11,902 nucleotides of DNA. Origin: Polaromonas sp. (GTDB taxonomy: Bacteria; Pseudomonadota; Gammaproteobacteria; Burkholderiales; Burkholderiaceae_C). Positions 1 through 6,022 of the stretch are shown here, one piece after another. How positions within the stretch are numbered: the first letter of the stretch is position 1; each line of letters begins with the position of its first letter. The stretch is taken from positions 1 through 11,902 of the forward strand of contig JAQGMN010000221.1 of the NCBI GenBank assembly GCA_028292345.1, written 5' to 3'. The notes under the pieces are model-generated. The model ran no database searches, was not told the origin of the DNA, and saw only the letters and a list, made by a program, of their open reading frames with translations. The translations under genes were made by a program, and so were the position numbers.

Positions 1-1064
1 TTCCAGTGCGGCGAGCCGTTGACGACCCAGGCCTGCTGCTCGGGCGTGAGCTTGCGCCAGGGCGTGTCGCGCGGAATGCCCTCGGCCTCGGCGTGGCGCA
101 TCAGGTCGTCCTGCGCTTCCTTCCAGGCCGGCGTCTGCATCACCTTGATGGCGCCGGCGCGCAGCGTGAGCTTGTCGTTCGGAATGACGAGCCCGTAATC
201 GACGCCGATCACCCGGCCAAAGCCCTTGCAGGTCTCGCAAGCGCCCATGGCCGAATTGAAGGAAAACAGCGACGGGGTGGGCTCGGTGTAGCGCAGGTTG
301 CTCTCGGGACAATGCAGGCCGGTTGAAAACCGAAGCATCTCTTCGGCGGCCCCTTCCTCGGCATTCAGAACATAGACATTGAGCCGGCCGCCGCGCTTGA
401 GCGACGTTTCGATGGCCTCGATGGCCCGGACCTTCTCGGTGATGTGCAGGCGAAAGCGGTCGGCCACCACGTCGAGCAGCTTGTGCGGGCCGGCCGGCGT
501 ACTGACTTCCCTTTCGGCATGGACGCGGGTGAAGCCGCTGGCCGACAGCCACTGCTCGACCTCTGCGGCGCTGGTGTTGCCGGGCAGCTCGACCGGGAAG
601 GTCATGACCACACGCGGGTCGGTGCCCGCCGTGCGCGCCATCAGCTCGGCATAGATGGACTCGGGCGAGTCGTGCCGCACCGCCTGCGCGGTCTGCCGGT
701 CGAACAGCTGCGCGGCCCGGGCGTAGAGCAGCTTCAGGTGGTCGTTCAGTTCCGTCATGGTGCCGACGGTCGAGCGCGACGAGCGCACCGGATTGGTCTG
801 GTCGATGGCAATCGCCGGCGGCACGCCCTCGACCTTGTCCACCGCCGGCTTGTCCATGCGGTCCAGGAACTGCCGGGCATAGGCCGAGAAAGTCTCGACA
901 TAGCGGCGCTGGCCCTCGGCAAACAGCGTGTCGAACACCAGCGAGGACTTGCCCGAGCCGCTCGGACCGGTGACGACCGTCAGTTCATTGATACGGATGT
1001 CCAGGTCGATATTTTTGAGGTTGTGCTGGCGCGCGCCGCGAATGCGGATGGTTCCCTGGGGCAT
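1..1064 (-). CDS. uvrA: UvrA-type excinuclease ABC subunit A, N-terminal part (gene runs off the left edge)
   Basis: UvrA is the ATP-dependent damage-recognition subunit of nucleotide excision repair, working with UvrB on DNA. The visible 354 residues start at an ATG with an AGGAAAG ribosome site about 10 bases upstream. Seen: Walker A GPSGSGKSS at residues 33-41; the UvrA pattern QRRYVETFSAYARQF at 52-66; and EGVPPAIAIDQ with RSSRSTVGTMTE at about 79-105, where canonical UvrA has EGLSPAISIEQ and NPRSTVGT. The first zinc module carries C252, C276 and C279, but the fourth ligand position is S255 (HCPES instead of CPxC). Wording around residues 80-130 and 245-285 is closer to the very long UvrA paralogue of some beta- and gammaproteobacteria than to the main UvrA; I recall that paralogue as nearly double length, but the end is outside the window. 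The gene is divergent from the binding-protein gene. I see no LexA-type palindrome in the 181-base gap. Confidence 0.92.
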   Translation of the reverse strand, partial: MPQGTIRIRGARQHNLKNIDLDIRINELTVVTGPSGSGKSSLVFDTLFAEGQRRYVETFSAYARQFLDRMDKPAVDKVEGVPPAIAIDQTNPVRSSRSTVGTMTELNDHLKLLYARAAQLFDRQTAQAVRHDSPESIYAELMARTAGTDPRVVMTFPVELPGNTSAAEVEQWLSASGFTRVHAEREVSTPAGPHKLLDVVADRFRLHITEKVRAIEAIETSLKRGGRLNVYVLNAEEGAAEEMLRFSTGLHCPESNLRYTEPTPSLFSFNSAMGACETCKGFGRVIGVDYGLVIPNDKLTLRAGAIKVMQTPAWKEAQDDLMRHAEAEGIPRDTPWRKLTPEQQAWVVNGSPHW

Positions 1065-1093
1065 CGGTGAAGGTCTTTCCTGAAAGGTCGGTC

Positions 1094-1122
1094 ATTCTAG
1101 GCAGAGCGGCCCTCGTTGCCGG
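1094..1122 (-). promoter_or_regulatory. Candidate sigma-70 promoter of the uvrA-like gene
   Basis: On the minus strand, TAGAAT (1094-1099, five of six matches to TATAAT) lies 17 bases downstream of CCGGCA (1117-1122, three of six matches to TTGACA). A start near 1087 would give a leader of about 23 bases carrying the AGGAAAG ribosome site. The -35 box is poor, so this is only a candidate. Confidence 0.3.
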
Positions 1123-1245
1123 TGGTGGAGGCGAAAACCCCTTGACGATGCCGACGCGATGAGCAAGCCGTGCGGGAATAGGCTGATTGCCGCTGCCATA
1201 TTTGTATGCTCAACTATTTGCATCAATCTATACAAAAGGAAACAA

Positions 1246-2358
1246 ATGAGAAGGATTCATTTTGTGTGTGCCGCGGTCTTGGCTGCCGGCATCAGCCAGG
1301 CCGGCCACGCGCAAATCCGCATCGGTCAGACCGCCGGATTCACGGGCGCCGTGGGCGCGGGCGTCAAGGAAACCACCGACGGCGCAAAGCTGTATCTGGA
1401 TGCCGTCAATGCCAGAGGCGGCGTGGGCGGGCAAAAGGTGGAACTGATGTCGCTGGACGACAAGTTCGACCCCAGGCTTGCGGCGGAAAATGCGCGAAAG
1501 CTGATCGAGGAAGACAACGTGGTGGCGATGTTCCTGACGCGCGGCACGCCCCACACCGAAGCGATCATTCCCCTCCTCGACAAGTATGGCGTGCCGCTGG
1601 TAGGCCCGTCCACGGGCGCCATGGTGCTGCACCAGCCGGTCCAGAAACACATTTTCAATGTGCGGGCAACCTACCAGCGGGAAGCTGAAAAGGCGGTCGT
1701 CCACCTGACCTCGATGGGCATTACCCGGATCGGCATTGTCCAGGCCGACGACAGCTTTGGCGCCGATGGCGTGGCAGGCGCCCAGAAAGGCCTGGCGACT
1801 GCCAAGCTGACACCGGCCGTGCTGGAAAAATTCAACCGTGCCAAGCCGGACTTCACGCTGATCGCGCCCATGATCGTCCGGGCCAATGTGCAGGCCGTCA
1901 TCATGGTCGCCTCCGGCCAGGCGGTGGTTGACGGTGTGACCGCCTTGCGCGCAGCAGGCTCTGCCGCCCAGGTCGTGACGCTGTCAAACAACGCATCGAG
2001 TGGCTTTGCGAAGCTCATGGGAGACAACGGGCGCGGCATGATTGTCACGCAGGTCTTTCCGAACGAACGCGCCATCACCTATCCCCTGGTCAAGGAAGCC
2101 CAGGGATTGGCCAAGGCCAGGGGACAGACCGAACTCAGCCCCGCCATGCTGGAAGGCTTTGCTGCGGCGAAGGTTCTGGTTGAAGGCCTGCGCCGCGCAG
2201 GTCCCAAACCGAACCGCGAAAAAGTCCAGGCAGCGCTCGAAGGCATCCAGAAAATGGACATTGGCGGGCTGGAGGTGAGCTACGGCGCCAAGGACCATAG
2301 CGGGCTCGATTTCGCGGACCTGTCCATCATTGGCACCGACGGGAAGTTCAAGCGCTGA
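1246..2358 (+). CDS. Periplasmic ABC transporter substrate-binding protein, branched-chain amino acid (LivK/Peripla_BP_6) type
   Basis: A predicted secreted 370-residue receptor that would deliver a small solute to an inner-membrane ABC permease. The ATG at 1246 is chosen over an in-frame ATG at 1159 because it has an AAAGGAAAC ribosome site just upstream and gives a clean signal peptide: MRR, a hydrophobic core, then cleavage after GHA (residue 22). The longer start would bury that signal behind 29 extra residues. The mature protein opens IRIGQTAGFTG and continues with GAKLYLDAVNARGGVGG, a DDKFDP segment, then RKLIEEDNVVAMF and VPLVGPSTGA, all typical of type I binding proteins of this family. 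Cys8 sits in the signal core with no lipobox, so it is not an obvious lipoprotein. No permease or ATPase gene is beside it, so it is an orphan receptor here. The ligand cannot be read from sequence; amino acids, amides and aromatic acids are all bound within this family. Upstream bases 1190-1245 are AT-rich, but no convincing promoter stands out. Confidence 0.92.
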   Translation: MRRIHFVCAAVLAAGISQAGHAQIRIGQTAGFTGAVGAGVKETTDGAKLYLDAVNARGGVGGQKVELMSLDDKFDPRLAAENARKLIEEDNVVAMFLTRGTPHTEAIIPLLDKYGVPLVGPSTGAMVLHQPVQKHIFNVRATYQREAEKAVVHLTSMGITRIGIVQADDSFGADGVAGAQKGLATAKLTPAVLEKFNRAKPDFTLIAPMIVRANVQAVIMVASGQAVVDGVTALRAAGSAAQVVTLSNNASSGFAKLMGDNGRGMIVTQVFPNERAITYPLVKEAQGLAKARGQTELSPAMLEGFAAAKVLVEGLRRAGPKPNREKVQAALEGIQKMDIGGLEVSYGAKDHSGLDFADLSIIGTDGKFKR

Positions 2359-2365
2359 TCGAATC

Positions 2366-2384
2366 CCCTTTTTCCCGAAAAGGG
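2366..2384 (+). terminator. Hairpin just after the binding-protein gene, possible weak terminator
   Basis: Perfect 7-base arms CCCTTTT (2366-2372) and AAAAGGG (2378-2384) flank a 5-base loop, starting 8 bases after the stop codon. No run of T follows on either strand, so it is not a textbook intrinsic terminator. It may stabilise the mRNA end. Confidence 0.35.
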
Positions 2385-2444
2385 CTGGTGCGCAGACCTT
2401 TGTTTTCAGCGTCGGAAGTGGCAAAACCGCACCCTGCATTGGCC

Positions 2445-2481
2445 TGGAGGCGGCTCCGCTAACCGGTGCGAAGCCGCTCCA
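2445..2481. other. Imperfect inverted repeat in the convergent intergenic gap
   Basis: TGGAG-G-CGGCT (2445-2455) can pair with AGCCGCTCCA (2472-2481): ten base pairs with one bulged G around a 16-base loop. It lies between two convergent genes, 44 bases past the end of the minus-strand gene. No T run follows, so its role as a terminator is uncertain. Confidence 0.35.
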
Positions 2482-2524
2482 CCTGGCTCGCCCGGCAGCG
2501 CTGGGCTGGTCTGCGTGGCATCCC

Positions 2525-3028
2525 TCAGGAATACAGCGCATTTTCAAGCTCCGCGAATTTTTCGGCGCCCACCGCATCCTTGATGCGCGGCGCCAGTTCC
2601 CGGAGCTTTCCCAGGTCGCCCGCCGCCTCGACGGCCAGGTTGAGCCGGAAACCGCGCAGGCCCAGGCCGGCCGTCAGGCGGGTGGCAATGGGATAGGCCC
2701 TTGAATAATGCGCCTGCGCCATGGCGCTGGTCAGGCCGCCCGGGCTGGTGGCAGCCCCCGCCGGGGAAGGCAAAGGCGCCGGGGCCATACCGGCCGGCGC
2801 GGCCATGGCAGGCGGCTGGGCAGCGGGCTCCTGGGGCGCCAGCAAGCCCTGCGACACCAGGTGGCCGATGTCCTCGGCGGTGATGCCCAGTCCGGCCGTG
2901 GCCTTCATCACTTCCTGGAGGTCGCGCTTGCCGTCGAACAGGATGAAGGCCGAGCGTTGCCGGGGGGTCAAGGGGACCGACCGGGTCTGAAAAGCCGACT
3001 GACCGTGTTGCGTTTTCATGTAGATCAT
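2525..3028 (-). CDS. Conserved-looking protein of unknown function with two domains joined by a Pro/Ala-rich linker
   Basis: I do not recognise a named family. The 167-residue product has three parts. Residues 1-64 look like a small winged-helix or PqqD-like fold: LTPRQRSAFILFDGKRDLQEV, then ITAEDIGHLVSQGLL. Residues about 65-100 are a low-complexity linker rich in Pro, Ala and Gly. Residues 104-167 form a compact helical region (AYPIATRLTAGLGLRGFRLN, then a Leu/Ala-rich amphipathic tail). There is no signal peptide, membrane segment or cysteine, so it is probably cytoplasmic. The ATG at 3028 is preferred because AGAAGG lies six bases upstream. In-frame ATGs at 3019 and 3082 are possible but have worse ribosome sites. 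It is transcribed toward the binding-protein gene and probably has its own promoter. A scaffold or regulatory adaptor would fit, but that is a guess. Confidence 0.75.
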   Translation of the reverse strand: MIYMKTQHGQSAFQTRSVPLTPRQRSAFILFDGKRDLQEVMKATAGLGITAEDIGHLVSQGLLAPQEPAAQPPAMAAPAGMAPAPLPSPAGAATSPGGLTSAMAQAHYSRAYPIATRLTAGLGLRGFRLNLAVEAAGDLGKLRELAPRIKDAVGAEKFAELENALYS

Positions 3029-3096
3029 GGCGTGCCTTCTCTGTGTGCGCCGGTATTCGGGCGGTGGCGCTCCGGTGAGCATTTGCCTGCAATAAC

Positions 3097-3125
3097 ATTT
3101 TGAGGCTTTTTTTGCCTTTTTACAA
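3097..3125 (-). promoter_or_regulatory. Candidate sigma-70 promoter of the 167-residue protein gene
   Basis: On the minus strand TTGTAA (3120-3125, four of six) and CAAAAT (3097-3102, four of six) are separated by 17 bases. The spacer contains an A-tract and a small AGGC/GCCT inverted repeat. The predicted leader is about 60 bases. This is an unusually AT-rich patch in a GC-rich window. Confidence 0.4.
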
Positions 3126-3172
3126 AACCCGATGTGTTGAATCCCTTTGCGTCGATGGCAACGGGCGCGGAC

Positions 3173-3304
3173 TCAGCCGCGCTGCTGCAGGCCGGGCGCC
3201 GCCGCGCCGTGCTTTTCGCCGCCCAGGTCGATGTCGCCGCCCTGGTTCAACAAAAACAGGGCCAGGCCGGCGAACAACAAAAATCCAATGACAATTTTCC
3301 ACAT
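3173..3304 (-). CDS. 43-residue single-pass membrane peptide
   Basis: A tiny protein: MWKIV, then one hydrophobic helix (about residues 4-19, IVIGFLLFAGLALFLL), then a short polar tail with NQGGDIDLGGEKHG and a Gly/Ala/Pro end. The start is the ATG at 3304 with GGAAAG 10 bases upstream. The in-frame extension to 3436 runs through the terminator and is not credible. I recall similar short proteins with a GGD-x-D-x-GGEKHG tail in related Burkholderiales, which would argue that it is translated, but I cannot verify this here. The tail is probably exposed on one face of the inner membrane and its acidic and His residues might bind metal; that is speculation. It follows the MFS gene on the same strand but is separated by a strong terminator. 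Function unknown. Confidence 0.65.
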   Translation of the reverse strand: MWKIVIGFLLFAGLALFLLNQGGDIDLGGEKHGAAAPGLQQRG

Positions 3305-3320
3305 GGCAGTTTTTCTTTCC

Positions 3321-3352
3321 AAAAAAAGGCCCTTGCCGAATGACAAGGGCCT
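3321..3352 (-). terminator. Strong rho-independent terminator after the MFS transporter gene
   Basis: Perfect 9-base arms AGGCCCTTG (3327-3335) and CAAGGGCCT (3344-3352) enclose an 8-base loop. On the minus strand the stem is followed by an uninterrupted seven-T run (A-run 3321-3327 on plus, sharing one base with the stem). It lies about 60 bases after the MFS stop codon and directly touches the ribosome site of the 43-residue gene. Confidence 0.9.
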
Positions 3353-3413
3353 GGGGATTGACAGATGTTTCGCAAGCGCGCCAGCCTCGGTGCCGGCGCC
3401 TGAGCTGCGGCGG

Positions 3414-5102
3414 TCAGTCGTTGGCGTAAATGTCAACGTCCTTGGTTTCCCTGATGAACAGCGTGCCGATCACGAACGTCACGCCGGCGATGATGATCGG
3501 ATACCACAGGCCGTTGTACATGTTGCCGGTCTGCGCCACGATGGCGAAGGCGGTGGTCGGCAGCAAGCCGCCAAACCAGCCATTGCCAATGTGGTACGGC
3601 AGGCTCATGGACGTGTAGCGGATGCGGGTCGGGAAGAGTTCGACCAGCATGGCGGCAATCGGGCCATAGACCATGGTCACCAGAATCACCAGGTAGAACA
3701 GGATCAGGGTCACCTTGAACTTGTCCACCTTGGCAGGGTCCGCCTTGGACGGGTAGCCGGCGGTCTTCAGGGCATCGCCCACGGCCTTTTTGAATTCAGC
3801 GTCTTTTTTCTTCACCTCCTCAGCCGGCAGGCTCTTGGCGGTGTAGCTGGCGATCTCGGTCGTGCCGATCTTGATGACCGCAGGCGCGCCTGCCGGACCG
3901 GCGGCATTTTCATAGCTCACCGACGCACCGGCCAGCACCTGCTTGGCAATGTCGCAGGAACTGGTGAACTTGGCGGTGCCGGTTGGGTTGAACTGGAACG
4001 AGCATTCCGAAGCGTCGGCCGTCACCACCACCTGGTTGGCGGCCTGTGCGGCGGCCAGGTCGGGATTGGCGGCCTTGGTCAGCGCGGTGAACACCGGAAA
4101 GTAGGTCAGCGCGGCCAGCAGGCAGCCCGCCATGATGATCGGCTTGCGGCCGATCTTGTCCGACAGCATGCCGAAGACCACGAAGAATGGCGTGCCCAGG
4201 ATGAGCGAATAGGCGACCAGGATGTTGGCAGTCGGGCCGTCGACCTTGAGCGCCTGCGTCAGGAAAAACAAGGCATAGAACTGGCCCGAATACCAGACCA
4301 CGGCCTGGCCGGCGGTCAGGCCGACCAGCGCCAGAATCACGATTTTCAGGTTTTTCCACTGGCCGAAGGACTCGGACAGCGGCGCCTTGGAGGTGCGGCC
4401 TTCGGCCTTCATTTTCTGGAAGGCAGGCGACTCGTTCATGGACAGGCGGATGTACACCGACACGGCCAGCAGCAGGATGGAAACGATAAACGGAATGCGC
4501 CAGCCCCAGTCGGCAAATGCGGCCTCGCCGACGGCGGTCCGCACGCCCAGGATGACCATCAGGCTCAGGAACAGGCCCAGCGTTGCCGTGGTCTGGATCC
4601 ATGAGGTGTAGGCGCCGCGCTTGTGGTGCGGCGCGTGCTCGGCCACATACACGGCCGCCCCGCCGTACTCGCCGCCCAGCGCCAGGCCCTGCAGCATGCG
4701 CAGGGCGATCAGGATGACCGGCGCGGCCACGCCGATCGACGCATAGTTGGGCAGCAGGCCCACGATGAAGGTGGACAGGCCCATGATGACGATGGTGACC
4801 AGGAAGGTGTACTTGCGGCCGATCATGTCGCCGAGGCGGCCAAACAGCAGCGCGCCGAAAGGCCGGACGATGAAGCCGGCGGCAAAGGCCAGCAGCGCAA
4901 AGATGAAGGCCGAGCCGGCGTCCAGCCCGCTGAAGAACTGCCTGGCGATGATGGCCGCCAGCGAGCCGTACAGGTAAAAATCGTACCATTCGAAAACCGT
5001 GCCCAGCGAGGAGGCGAAGATCACTTTCTTCTGCTCCGCTGACATGGGTCTGTTGTCGATTGCTGGCTTTGCCGGATTGTTACCGACCGTTGTTGTCGCC
5101 AT
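3414..5102 (-). CDS. MFS transporter, metabolite:H+ symporter (MHS) type, with a large periplasmic insertion
   Basis: Inner-membrane secondary transporter, probably proton-coupled. The ATG at 5102 is chosen because GGAGA lies seven bases upstream and the product (562 residues) starts with a normal short cytoplasmic tail. A longer frame back to 5249 adds 49 residues that look non-coding. Family marks: FEWYDFYLYG at 37-46, typical of MHS symporters; motif A FGRLGDMIGRK at 87-97; GLALGGEYGGAAVYVAEHAP at 139-158; and a second motif A GMLSDKIGRK at 311-320. About 12 membrane segments are visible. The protein is roughly 100-130 residues longer than ordinary MHS members because residues about 343-462, between helices 9 and 10 on the periplasmic side, form a hydrophilic insert with two cysteines (C367, C383) and a Lys-rich helical end. 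Substrate unknown; this family carries carboxylates, betaines and similar compounds. Promoter not identified, though the 125 bases upstream are AT-rich. Confidence 0.92.
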   Translation of the reverse strand: MATTTVGNNPAKPAIDNRPMSAEQKKVIFASSLGTVFEWYDFYLYGSLAAIIARQFFSGLDAGSAFIFALLAFAAGFIVRPFGALLFGRLGDMIGRKYTFLVTIVIMGLSTFIVGLLPNYASIGVAAPVILIALRMLQGLALGGEYGGAAVYVAEHAPHHKRGAYTSWIQTTATLGLFLSLMVILGVRTAVGEAAFADWGWRIPFIVSILLLAVSVYIRLSMNESPAFQKMKAEGRTSKAPLSESFGQWKNLKIVILALVGLTAGQAVVWYSGQFYALFFLTQALKVDGPTANILVAYSLILGTPFFVVFGMLSDKIGRKPIIMAGCLLAALTYFPVFTALTKAANPDLAAAQAANQVVVTADASECSFQFNPTGTAKFTSSCDIAKQVLAGASVSYENAAGPAGAPAVIKIGTTEIASYTAKSLPAEEVKKKDAEFKKAVGDALKTAGYPSKADPAKVDKFKVTLILFYLVILVTMVYGPIAAMLVELFPTRIRYTSMSLPYHIGNGWFGGLLPTTAFAIVAQTGNMYNGLWYPIIIAGVTFVIGTLFIRETKDVDIYAND

Positions 5103-5230
5103 TCTTGTCTCCAAAATATTAATTAATGCCCCCGAACTGGAAGCTGTACCCAGTATTTTGGATTTCCCTGTCACAAGTCTTACGCGTAAATTACAGAACC
5201 TTTCATGAAACTTTCGCCAAGCTGACAACT

Positions 5231-5246
5231 CAAGGGGTAACCCTTG
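5231..5246. other. Small perfect hairpin between the isomerase and MFS genes
   Basis: CAAGGG (5231-5236), loop GTAA, CCCTTG (5241-5246). It lies 38 bases after the isomerase stop codon and about 130 bases before the MFS start. A T run (5252-5256) lies on the plus-strand side only, so it would not be a standard terminator for the minus-strand genes. Low-strength evidence of a transcript-end structure. Confidence 0.3.
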
Positions 5247-5284
5247 CAATCTTTTTCAGCATGTGAAGCACATCGGTGCAAACC

Positions 5285-5935
5285 CTAGCGGCGGCGGGCA
5301 ATGCCTGGAGCAATCGCATGGACGCCGTTCCAGTCCGGCCCGTCAAACCAGGGGTCGCCCAGCAGGCAGGCGCGCAGCATGGGAAGCGCGTCAAGCCCCC
5401 AGAAAAGCCTGCCGTCAACGGCAAATGCCGGCACGCCGAAAACACCCTGCGCAATCGCCTGAGCGGTGTTGGCCTTGAGTTGCGCCTTGACCGTTTCGCC
5501 GTCCGGATCGCGCGGCGGCGCCAGTTGCAATGCCAGCGCCTGCAGCCGCTGCGCATCGATGGCTTCGGCGCCACCGCGCCAGACATGGCGAAAAATGGTT
5601 TCGCAGGTGTAGCGGTTGGGCATGCCCGGCGTGGACTCGGGGCTGCAGGCCAGCGCCAGCCGCAGCAGGGCCAGCGGGTTGAAGGGATGGCTGGCGGGCA
5701 TTTGCAGGGGAATTCCCCGGCTGTGCGCCAGCCACAGCACCTGGCGGTAGGTCCAGTCGCGCTTGGGTGCAATCTCGGCCGGGCCCAGCTGGCCATGGTG
5801 CTTGAGCAGGCCGGCGAACAGCACCGGCCTGTAGCGCACGCTGTAGCTGAGGCCGGTCAGCGCTTCGGGCAGCGCTTCAAATGCCAGATAAGCATAGGGG
5901 GAGATGAAGTCGAGATAAAACGTGATCTCTTTCAT
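5285..5935 (-). CDS. 2-hydroxychromene-2-carboxylate isomerase-like protein (DsbA/GST-kappa fold)
   Basis: A 216-residue cytoplasmic protein of the thioredoxin-fold family that includes glutathione-dependent 2-hydroxychromene-2-carboxylate isomerase (NahD, naphthalene pathway) and kappa-class glutathione transferases. Seen: the N-terminal motif FYLDFISPYAYLAF with S12, the position that contacts glutathione sulphur in place of a redox CxxC; NTAQAIAQGVFGVPAFAVDG at 156-175 with the fold's cis-proline at P169; and LFWGLDAL at 177-184. The length matches the family (about 200). The ATG at 5935 has AGGA nine bases upstream. No ring-cleavage or aldolase genes are near, so a role in naphthalene degradation is not supported; many such proteins are general isomerases or disulfide-related enzymes of unknown substrate. 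The MFS gene follows 182 bases downstream on the same strand, perhaps a separate transcript. Confidence 0.88.
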   Translation of the reverse strand: MKEITFYLDFISPYAYLAFEALPEALTGLSYSVRYRPVLFAGLLKHHGQLGPAEIAPKRDWTYRQVLWLAHSRGIPLQMPASHPFNPLALLRLALACSPESTPGMPNRYTCETIFRHVWRGGAEAIDAQRLQALALQLAPPRDPDGETVKAQLKANTAQAIAQGVFGVPAFAVDGRLFWGLDALPMLRACLLGDPWFDGPDWNGVHAIAPGIARRR

Positions 5936-5962
5936 GGGCTGTCGTCCTGTTGTGTTGCTTCT

Positions 5963-6012
5963 GAATCAATAGCAGCTTACGCAGGCAGGTATTGCGCAGA
6001 AGCTATTTTTGC
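5963..6012 (+). repeat. Intergenic repeat, copy 1 (hairpin-forming)
   Basis: The core ATAGCAGCTTACGCA (5969-5983) closely matches ATAGCTGCTTGCGCA in copy 2 near 11577. Copy 1 is an imperfect palindrome: ATAGC (5969-5973) pairs with GCTAT (6002-6006), and CGCA (5980-5983) pairs with TGCG (5993-5996). It starts about 10 bases past the stop codon of the exonuclease gene and is followed by an AT-rich tail. I associate this type of short intergenic element with Comamonadaceae genomes; that is recollection, not a search. Confidence 0.55.
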
Positions 6013-6022
6013 CTTAAAAATA

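Noticed and set aside
6..1070. Three open frames on the plus strand over the uvrA-like gene (6-326, 379-654 and 444-1070)
   Set aside because: They lie antisense to a clear UvrA reading with Walker A and signature motifs, and show no motif of their own.
1142..1170. TTGACG upstream of the binding-protein gene as a -35 box
   Set aside because: No acceptable -10 hexamer lies 16-18 bases downstream.
3147..4604. 485-codon open frame on the plus strand, antisense to the MFS gene
   Set aside because: Composition is His/Gln/Arg/Gly-rich with no membrane or domain pattern, as expected for the reverse complement of a GC-biased gene; the opposing frame is a clear MFS transporter.
5111..5125. AT-rich palindromic patch including TTAATTAA upstream of the MFS gene
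   Set aside because: It may mark a promoter region, but no matching -35/-10 pair with proper spacing was found, and a regulator site cannot be assigned from one copy.
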